DNA of 39,548 bases from Elysia marginata (lineage: Eukaryota; Mollusca; Gastropoda; Plakobranchidae): contig BMAT01001722.1 in assembly GCA_019649035.1 (NCBI GenBank), forward strand, positions 335,157 to 374,704, read 5' to 3'. This document shows, piece after piece, positions 32,966 to 39,548 of the stretch; position 1 is the stretch's first letter; every line of letters begins with the position of its first letter. Under the pieces are notes generated by a model, which saw only the letters and a list, made by a program, of their open reading frames with translations, had not been told where the DNA came from and did no database searches. Both the position numbers and the translations under genes were made by a program.

Positions 32966-32971
32966 AATAAA
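32966..32971 (+). terminator. Possible distal polyadenylation signal
   Basis: This AATAAA is followed about 30 bases later by a G/T-rich stretch (gtgcgtttgtgtctttttt, 33001-33019). It is the best-formed cleavage site context I found downstream of ATP8A. It would imply a 3' UTR of nearly 7 kb. Confidence 0.35.
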
Positions 32972-32999
32972 GAGATGATTTTTGTCATTGAAATTACAC

Positions 33000-33436
33000 T
33001 GTGCGTTTGTGTCTTTTTTATTCGTTACGCTTTAAAAATATACAGTAGTGTTCAACTACAGGGGGGGGGCCTCTGAATCTGAGAATCCCCTTTCTTTTTT
33101 TATATATAAAGTCTGTTACTTGTGCAAGGGTTTAACAGGACAATGACAGGCTTGAACATGTATACAGCGGGGGGGAATAGTTCAAACTAAGAGTAATTAT
33201 AGTAAAAATTTAGGTAACTTTTCTGTAATGGGCAAGTCAACTTAAAGACTATAGGTTCACTGTGGGCTTAGCTTGCGGTTGCACTGCAAGCTAGTGCAAG
33301 GTTTGCATGAGCCTTTATTTGTCTAGTTTAAAAGTCAGTGTGCATTGTATTAGGGGAATGGAGATGAATTGTTATTGGCCTGTTCAGTACAGTAAATGAG
33401 CCACTGTAGGCCTCAAGCGAGATGATATCTGCACAG
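33000..33436. other. Intergenic stretch before the Penelope-like element
   Basis: It contains two G-runs (33061-33069 and near 33169) and a small hairpin with 8-bp stem (tagcttgc/gcaagcta, about 33269-33293). No gene is seen. Confidence 0.6.
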
Positions 33437-33490
33437 GTATTTTTGTATGTAGAATCTAGCTTACATTTTGCCGACAGATCTGTTTCGTCG
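33437..33490. repeat. 54-bp terminal inverted repeat, left copy
   Basis: Exact reverse complement of 35108-35161 over 54 bases. It holds the 3' half of the hammerhead fold on the - strand. Confidence 0.97.
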
Positions 33491-33534
33491 ATAGGACGAC
33501 TTTTCAAGGCAGTCTATTTCATCTGGGTCGCTAG
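33456..33534 (-). ncRNA. Hammerhead ribozyme-like motif in the Penelope terminal repeat
   Basis: In - strand order: outer stem I CTAGC (33534-33530), inner stem I TGCC (33511-33508), a 7-nt core TTGAAAA (33507-33501), stem II GTCG-TCCTAT-CGAC (33500-33487), GAA (33486-33484), stem III ACA-GATC-TGT (33483-33474), the cleavage base C (33473), then GGCA and GCTAG closing stem I. The canonical core is CUGANGA...GAA. All invariant positions fit except C3 to U and G8 to A. Hammerheads with very short stem III are known in Penelope-like elements. Whether this variant cleaves is unknown. Confidence 0.72.
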
Positions 33535-33648
33535 TCTGCTTATGTTGGCTGTGCGGTGCACATGCGAGCGCAAGCAAATGGGAGCGACGATGCATGCACG
33601 TCCCCAGCAGTTCTTTCCGTTTGTTTAGGCTTGTTTTTTTTTAAATGA

Positions 33649-33676
33649 TGTAGTATTTTTCTAGTAGACAGAGATT
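33649..33676. repeat. 28-bp direct repeat, left copy
   Basis: The sequence tgtagtatttttctagtaga and onward matches 35078-35105 in the same orientation with one difference in 28. Confidence 0.92.
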
Positions 33677-33714
33677 GCATTTTTTTGTTGACGTTGAGAA
33701 GGCGTTAGATTTTT

Positions 33715-35076
33715 CTATTTCCATGATAGGTCAAATTCCTTTTTGTTTTCCTTTAGGTTCCATATTCGTTTGCTAAGTGCTGTGTCGAATTTTCTGTGTG
33801 ATAATCTAAAGCTTGACTTGTGCTGATTGTATCTAGTCTTAAAATGGTTTTCCATTATTCCTATGTACGTGTCTACTTGTTCTGGGTATTTTTGCTTTAT
33901 TGTTGCCTGATACACAACGCATTTCTGTAGACATTTGCCTTCCAGCGGACATTCGTTTTTTATTCGACAGTTGCATAGTTTTTCTGTGGTATTTTGATTT
34001 TCTTTGCTCTTCAGTATGGCTTTGTTGTGGTTTGTGATGATGTTTTTCTCATTAGTCATACAGCTGTAACTTAGCTTTATGGTGTTTCTGTTTATTATTT
34101 TGTGCAACTTGTGGTCATGAGGGAAACATGCGCTGAGGAGGGTGAAGAATTTCTTTCCTATGTTGGTGGCGACCGATTTGTCAAAGGGGGGGTTAAACCA
34201 AGTGATTAGTCTTTTCCTTGTGTGCCCGGCCCCTTTTGTTGCTCTTTTCTAGCTTGTTTTGTCTATGGTTTCATTTAAGGTGGTGTTTGCTACGTTGTCA
34301 TTTTTTTTCGGTGCTTTTGTTTCCCACAAATGACAGTTCTTTCGTATGTCCATTTTGTTTGAGTGCTGCGTTGTATGTTGATGCGGCTTCCTCAAATATT
34401 TTTACATTGGCAGAATTGTTGGATAGGCGTTTTTCTATTCCTTGGGCTAGGTTTTTCATTATAACTGGGGGGTGGTTGCTAAGAGCGTGGATGTAACGAA
34501 CGATATCATTAGGTTTTTTGTATGGTTTGTAAGTCCCTGTGTTTAGGTTAAGGGTGACATCCAAAAAATCCACGACTTTTTTGTTGGCTTCAATGGTAAT
34601 GCTTAAGTTAATCCATTGTTCCTGAAGATGCTACACATTTTTTTCTTTATAATTTCAACCTGTCTTGGTGTTTTATAGGTGTCTGCGAGGCCGTCGTCAC
34701 GGTATAATCGGACGTTTATACCCAGGTCTTCAAGTTGGGATAGAAGGTATAGGCCAACTAGTTCGCAGGTTTCCGCACCGTCGAAACTGCCCATTGTAAC
34801 ATCAAAGTTTGTCTGTTTTTTTCCCCAGGGTTGACCGTCTTTGTAGAGTGTTGTCTTTATAATGTTCAGTTCTTCTTCGTCTAGTTTTATATATTTTGAG
34901 GCAAATAGGATTGAATTGTGTAATAAGTCTTCTGATATAGAGGGGTAGAAGTCACAGATGTCAAAAGTTATCATTCTGTGTGAATTCTTTTCATTGATTT
35001 TGTTGAACCAGTTTATGACGTCGGTTGTCTTTTTCCACTGAACAAGTTTGGTTTTGTTTTGCAAATTCATGTACAT
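33715..35076 (-). pseudogene. Penelope-like reverse transcriptase and GIY-YIG endonuclease, broken frame
   Basis: The 35076-34603 part has RT motifs: ITFDICDFYPSIS (motif A), TMGSFDGAETCELVGLYLL (motif B region) and the catalytic YRDDGL (motif C). The 34600-34298 part continues with VVDFLDVTLNLNTGTYKPYK and YIHALSNHPPVIMKNL (thumb side). From about 34248 comes RLITWFNPPFDKSVATNIGK, then a Cys-rich knuckle (CNCR...CPLEGKC) and the GIY-YIG region (VVYQATI...DTYIGIMENHFKTRYNQHKS). The frame breaks near 34600, again at an A-run near 34300, and at an in-frame TAG (34251-34249). The RT starts abruptly at the 28-bp repeat, so the front of the protein is lost. Confidence 0.92.
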
Positions 35077-35077
35077 T

Positions 35078-35105
35078 TGTAGTATTTTTCTAGTAGACAG
35101 ATATT
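35078..35105. repeat. 28-bp direct repeat, right copy
   Basis: Same orientation as 33649-33676. It lies between the right inverted repeat (2 bases away) and the truncated start of the RT frame. Confidence 0.92.
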
Positions 35106-35107
35106 AA

Positions 35108-35161
35108 CGACGAAACAGATCTGTCGGCAAAATGTAAGCTAGATTCTACATACAAAAATAC
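35108..35161. repeat. 54-bp terminal inverted repeat, right copy
   Basis: Exact reverse complement of 33437-33490. The copy starts at the first base of the stem II 3' strand of the hammerhead, so only a half ribozyme is present here, on the + strand. Confidence 0.97.
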
Positions 35162-35499
35162 AAGCTCCATTATTGAAAATGTTGAGCACTTTCTTCTATT
35201 GTACAAAAAACTAGATTCTGATGTAAGTATCTGTACAGGTATCTATTTCTAAGCTTGTGCCTTTGATAAAACAATGTGAATGATGGTGGAGGATGAAGAA
35301 TCAAGGAAAGGGGTGAGGAGGGTCTTGTTATGAGCCTAGATGAGAGTGCCATCAAAGCCAAGTTGGGTTTTTTCGCAAAATTTCAGGTTTTGTAAACCCC
35401 CTTTACATTCATATTGGGCCAACATGTCTGCAACGGGATTTTTCTTTTGTAGCCCAAAAACCATGCTATGTACAGTAAAAACCTCCAAAATAAGAATTA
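35162..35499. other. Intergenic stretch between Penelope-like element and pogo-like MITE
   Basis: No gene is seen. At 35472 there is an extra end-like sequence (cagtaaaaacctccaaaata) resembling the terminus of the following MITE. Confidence 0.55.
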
Positions 35500-35970
35500 C
35501 AGTGGAAACCTCTAAAATCGAAGTCTGATAATTCAAATTTCTTTTACTTCAAAGTTTTCTAGGTGTGAGTTGTTTTTTTTTTCTCTTTGGCTTTAGATTA
35601 GCACTCATAATTTTAAGTTAGTAAGTTAAAATTGTCTTAAACGAAGTTTACAGTGAAGCGCGTAGTAGGTTTTCCTTCAGTTCTCTAGTAGTTTCTCCAC
35701 TTCAAATCGTGTTATTGTTAGGCTTATGATTAACACCTACATAAGTTGCCCTCCTAAAACCACACATACAGGTCTTCCTCATAGAATTGTTGTGTTTGTG
35801 CTTGAAGTTGTATACAAAAAGATGGATAACAGAGAGGGTGCTAATTCTGGACTAGCAGAGAAGAAAAACTCCAAGCAAACATTAAACGGATTCATCATGT
35901 ACAATTTGAATCCTCTTAATTCGAATTATTTTTCCATTCCCTTGAGATTCAAATTAAGAGGTTTCCACTG
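35500..35970. mobile_element. pogo/Tigger-like MITE, 471 bp
   Basis: The left end is CAGTGGAAACCTCTAAAATC and the right end, in reverse complement, is CAGTGGAAACCTCTTAATTT. TA is present on both sides (35498-35499 and 35971-35972). A further inverted copy of the subterminal motif (cctcttaattcgaa) lies inside the right end. There is no transposase; the open frame at 35726-35977 has no motif. Confidence 0.82.
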
Positions 35971-35972
35971 TA

Positions 35973-37080
35973 GTTAGATAACTCAAGATTCTCGTTCCTC
36001 TTGTGATTTGATAGGTTCAATTTTATACACGTAATTCGATGTTAGTGATGTTTAATTCTTAGCAGTTTTTTATGAAAGGCATGTGAAAAAAACTTTGATC
36101 TTGATAAATAATTACTCTACAAACTTGCCATCTCAGAACCCACACATAGAATTCGTTGTCTATGACCCATGGAATCATTTTGTTCTTGTATGTATGTACA
36201 AAGTACATGTAAATTGTAAGCAATAGCTGGATGAGAGGACGTTCTTTTACAACTGCAAGTAATAAATAATAAATTCAACAGATTTGTGTCTTCTCTTAGT
36301 CTTAGTAAATAAATAAGAACCATATTCTTTCAGTAAACATAATTCAAAGTCTTTTTTATTCCCAAGAGATCGGAAATGCAGTGGACCTTGTATCCAACAA
36401 CCTGGATTTAATGAGGTAGTCTGTGGGCCACCAGAACCCCCTGCCTCTCTTTAGGAGGATTTAACACTATAATTTCCTGTTAGTGTTAGTAAACTTCTTA
36501 AGCTTTATAAATCACCTAATTAGCATTTTAAAAAGTGTCATTTCATTAGAGAAATTTTGATTTGAAAATTGAGTTATTGCCCTTTGATGAAATCAGAGAG
36601 CATACTTTTTGTTTGTGTCAAATCACCATTATCTGGTTTTATGTTTGATCATGATATATCAAATTAAAGCTGACGAGATGCTCGTATTAATGGCATAAAG
36701 TAAACTTACAATATTATAGAGAGGTATAATATAATTTGCATCATAATCAATGGCCTCTTGTTTTTCGTGTAATGTTGCTGTTACATCAGTACATGGCGTG
36801 CAAAAATTTCCCTATTCAGGCTACAGTAATTTCACAGCTAATTGCAAGTGTTGGTTGAAATAAATCATATAAAGCGATATATTTACATACTTGTATTAAT
36901 CACTAATCAATAATTTCTTTCTTTCTTTTTGAAAGTTTTTAAAAGAGGACGATCAATTATCTAGTAGAACATAACAAATAAAAATGTCTCCAAAATGTCT
37001 TCAGAAACACCTCTTCCACTTTTGAGGAAAAAAATATCAAAACAATAAAAAACTGAAAGGACTTGTATAATTCAAAATGC
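35973..37080. other. Intergenic, AT-rich
   Basis: No gene is recognised. Around 36372 a sequence resembling a transposon end (cagtggaccttgtatccaac) has no identifiable partner. Confidence 0.55.
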
Positions 37081-37097
37081 AAAGTTACCAAAGTGTC

Positions 37098-37241
37098 GGA
37101 CTCACGGAATTAAATAATCGCGGAAATTTTTAATCATTTTCCTCTCGGAATCGTGGATCAGAAGGCCGAGGACCGAGGAATTTTCCTCCTACGCTTGAAA
37201 TCGAGGATTTCCGCGGATCCGCGGAAAATTTTCATCACTGA
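37098..37241. repeat. Possible hAT-like end with a 20-bp perfect palindrome
   Basis: The stretch is GC-richer than its surroundings. It contains the palindrome tttccgcggatccgcggaaa (37208-37227) and ends, read on the - strand, as CAGTGATGAAAATTTTCCGC, which has the look of a hAT terminus. A partial direct copy (cgcggaaatttttaatcatt) begins near 37119. No matching opposite end was found in the window. Confidence 0.4.
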
Positions 37242-39082
37242 TTAATTAATAATTGTAATTGTCCATGTTAAAAAATGGCTAAATAGTCAACAATGAGATA
37301 TATATACAGTTAAAAAATAGGTGACGCAAGGGGGTGAAATTAGGCTTAGGTCAAACTGGGTCAAATCCAGGTAATGGCTGCTAAGAATAATAAATTACTA
37401 GTGTTAGACAAGTCTACCTTGCCGGCTTATAAATCAAATATTTCAGGTTCTAATAAAGTTTGAGTTATGATTTTTTTTTCTAATTTAAATACATACCGGG
37501 TATATGAAGCTTCCTCATAATTTTAATAACTCCAAATGTCCAAATTTTAACATAAGCCTAATTTTACCACGTTCAGTCACATATGATTTGGACTAAAGTG
37601 AAGATTTTTTCTTTCTTTGAAAATTTTTAATAACAAAGTTTTTTTCATTATTAGATATTATGGTGTGAGAAGTCTATTTTTAGTTACAAAAATTGGTCAA
37701 TTTATGTAACATGATGTGATAATTGATATAATGTATAAAAAAATTTCACACAAACAATAACATCCAACTCTAAAACAAAATTCAAATCTATTAGAGAGAG
37801 TGAAAAATAAGAAGCATCCCAAAAAGCAGCATTTAAAATCGTTTTTATTTGATTTATTTTCAAAAATTATTTTGGTCAAAATGTATAGGCAGCTCCTTAT
37901 AGAACAGCAATTTACAAAGAGAACGTTATGGATTCCAGAGTGACCGAGAAAAAAAACAATTTGAACAAAATTAACAAGTGCAAAAACAGCCTTTTTGCAT
38001 TCATCCTGTACACTACTGTTAATCTTGAATTTTTCAAACATTACCTAAGAACAACATGTCTGGTCAAAAAACAAGATCTATGATATTTCGGTTTCAGCAA
38101 GTTTACTCTGTAAAACTAAAATAACAGAAATTTTTTTAATTGACATTCATGACTTTATATTTAAGCTTATCAATCAAATTAACTTTAAAACTCTACATTA
38201 ACTTACATATATAAAGAAGAGAAAATAGATCAGCATACTTTTAAATTGCTGCCTCTATCCCTTTTCATACTTTGAAAGATTAAAAAAAAAACAAAAATAT
38301 TAACATCCTGCAATAAACAACAAAACATATAGAAATTAGAATCACTTAATTTCTTAAATGGATTAGTTTTTCTGCAAGCGCTTATTTTGCTCTTTACTTT
38401 TTTGTCTTTTCTTTACAGGAATGGAGATAAATAAATTTGTCAAAAGATTTTTGTAATTATGTTGAAACAAGTTAAAAATTGGATAGAGTGTAACTAAAAA
38501 CTCCACGAGACCAAGCTCATCTTAGATGTTAGTCATTTATTTCAACTCATGTTGAGAAACTCTCAGGAACAAAATGAAATGGATCAGGTGGATAAAACAT
38601 ATCTAATTCCCTTTCCCATTACAACTGAATGCAAGCAAATATTTTGCAGATAAACTTAACTTTTTGAAGCTCAAACTGAAAGTGAAATGATTATTTTACA
38701 ATTAAAAATCAGGTTCTGCTGCACATACCGAGGTCAAAGCAACAAACCAAAACTTTTTTGCCCCAACAAGATAGAGCATTAGAGAAAATATTGGTTTGGA
38801 AGTAATGTAATGCCCTACTCAGTACCAAAAAGTCTCTTTCATTTGAACTCAAACTTGACATTAAATAAAAGGGAAAAGTTTGAAAAGTACTGAACTTTAT
38901 GCACAGTTAAAAGATAACATTTCAATAGATTCAAAAGGCTGAGTTAGAGAAATGACATACAGTTGTTTTGTTTTTTTAATGAAATCTGAATTATGTACAA
39001 ATGATGAGATAATGAGGCAGTATAATTATTGTACATCTCCAAAAACATTATTGTGGAAAAGAACAAAAGGCGAAATCAACAT
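37242..39082 (-). other. Probable 3' untranslated region of the - strand gene, and intergenic space
   Basis: AT-rich, without coding signal. On the - strand the first well-placed AATAAA signals after the stop codon are a pair at 37858-37853 and 37849-37844, which would give a 3' UTR of about 1.2 kb. This is inference only. Confidence 0.4.
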
Positions 39083-39202
39083 TTACTCGTCATCTTCTTC
39101 ATCATCATCATCATCATCTTCCTCATTATCCTCTGTCTTGGCTTTTTTAGGTGAAGGTCTGGCTCCTGCAGGTTGGCCCCCACTTCGATAAATTGCCATA
39201 TC
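39083..39202 (-). CDS. Last coding exon of an unidentified gene with acidic C-terminus
   Basis: On the - strand an acceptor (gattttcttcag) is followed at 39202 by 120 nt open in phase 0: DMAIYRSGGQPAGARPSPKK, AKTEDNEE, then a run of Asp/Glu and TAA (39085-39083). The SPKKAK patch could be a nuclear localisation signal, and the roughly 12-residue acidic tail resembles those of histone chaperones and other chromatin or RNA-associated proteins. These are composition arguments, not homology. The frame choice rests on the clean acidic tail ending at a stop next to a splice site. The rest of the gene lies beyond the right edge, and it converges on ATP8A. Confidence 0.65.
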   Translation of the reverse strand, partial: DMAIYRSGGQPAGARPSPKKAKTEDNEEDDDDDDEEDDE

Positions 39203-39548
39203 CTGAAGAAAATCAGAGCAAATGCTTTGACGGTAATGGGTATAAATTATTACCACTACATGTACTCAACTTATGTTTACCGTTCACCTTTAGAGGGTCA
39301 ACTATGGGAAATTCAAAATTATTTTTCTGACACTCATAGCATACAATTATTCATGAGCTACTTTTTGTCTACGTTTGTACATTTTTTTTAAATTCAGAAT
39401 TTGGTTTTCTATCACCTGTTTTGGTTTTCTATTACCTGTACTTCAAAGTATGCTGATGCAATTTACATAAAACGTACAAGTAAAGTCAATACAGCAGTAA
39501 GATTTGTTTTTCTATAGGGAATTTACACACAAAAATTTTTCTTGTCAC
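39203..39548 (-). other. Intron of the - strand gene, running off the window
   Basis: AT-rich, ending (in - strand sense) with a weak pyrimidine tract before the acceptor at 39203-39204. No second exon is visible. Near 39408-39437 the phrase ttggttttctatcacctgt is repeated. Confidence 0.5.

Larger units (their letters stand above)
33437..35161 (-). mobile_element. Penelope-like retroelement, 5'-truncated, with terminal repeats
   Basis: In - strand order the element has an inverted terminal segment (35161-35108), a 28-bp repeat (35105-35078), a reverse transcriptase from 35076, a linker, a GIY-YIG endonuclease ending at 33715, a second copy of the 28-bp repeat (33676-33649), and a hammerhead-containing terminal segment. 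RT followed by a C-terminal GIY-YIG is the canonical Penelope order, not the permuted Naiad/Chlamys order. The N-terminal region of the RT protein is missing. Confidence 0.92.

Noticed and set aside
35340..35536. Overlapping open frames on both strands
   Set aside because: They overlap the pogo-like MITE end and have no motif.
36372..36412. Transposon-end-like cagtggaccttgtatccaac
   Set aside because: No inverted partner or target duplication was found.
38419..38440. Strong acceptor-like tract (tttttgtcttttctttacag) on the + strand
   Set aside because: The sequence that follows meets stops at once and no upstream partner exon is seen. It also lies in the probable 3' UTR of the opposite-strand gene.
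38952..39191. + strand open frame with a serine run
   Set aside because: It is the antisense shadow of the acidic exon on the - strand (tcatca repeats).
1..39548. CRISPR arrays, bacterial operons, rRNA or stand-alone tRNA genes
   Set aside because: None seen. The only tRNA-like sequence is the SINE head, and the tandem arrays have no spacers.

Overview
The window is eukaryotic nuclear DNA: AT-rich, intron-rich, with GT-AG introns of 0.3 to 8.5 kb and many decayed transposable elements. The repeat content suggests a lophotrochozoan, most likely a mollusc. It includes a tRNA-derived SINE whose core resembles the metazoan 'Meta/MESC' domain, a Penelope-like retroelement, a DD34D mariner, and pogo-, Tc1- and piggyBac-like remnants. 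The species cannot be fixed from sequence alone.

The main gene is the 3' end of an ATP8A-type P4-ATPase (phospholipid flippase) on the + strand. Ten exons were placed by hand between 689 and 26132. They join in frame, have consensus splice sites, and encode transmembrane helices M7 to M10 and the regulatory C-terminal tail, including the GFAFSQ motif and the terminal IRAYDT block. Upstream exons lie to the left of the window. Exon 8 (16997-17023) is a 27-nt, phase-preserving microexon just upstream of the GFAFSQ exon, and its peptide looks like a partial copy of that exon. A second, unproven exon candidate (22791-22840) would shift the frame and remove GFAFSQ.

The introns hold a 38-bp minisatellite (1-375), a palindromic MITE (1830-2032) and a complete but frameshifted mariner (5526-6899). 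A Tc1-like element (7481-8897) has a SINE nested in it, and a 530-bp internally deleted piggyBac (10689-11218) lies between two inverted repeat arms (10196-10300 and 11711-11810). There is also a 64-bp minisatellite containing an assembly gap (15056-15846), a pogo-like element (20507-21128) and a 45-bp-arm hairpin (25830-25969) in the last intron.

Downstream of the stop codon (26132) are about 7 kb of AT-rich sequence, probably 3' UTR in part, with a pogo-like MITE at 32455-32637. A 5'-truncated Penelope-like element follows on the - strand (33437-35161). It is bounded by perfect 54-bp inverted repeats and a 28-bp direct repeat. Its 3' end folds as a hammerhead ribozyme whose only core changes are at positions 3 and 8, which pair with each other. 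Another pogo-like MITE occupies 35500-35970.

At the right edge, a convergent gene on the - strand contributes its last coding exon (39083-39202). This encodes a short basic patch followed by a strongly acidic C-terminus. I could not identify its family.
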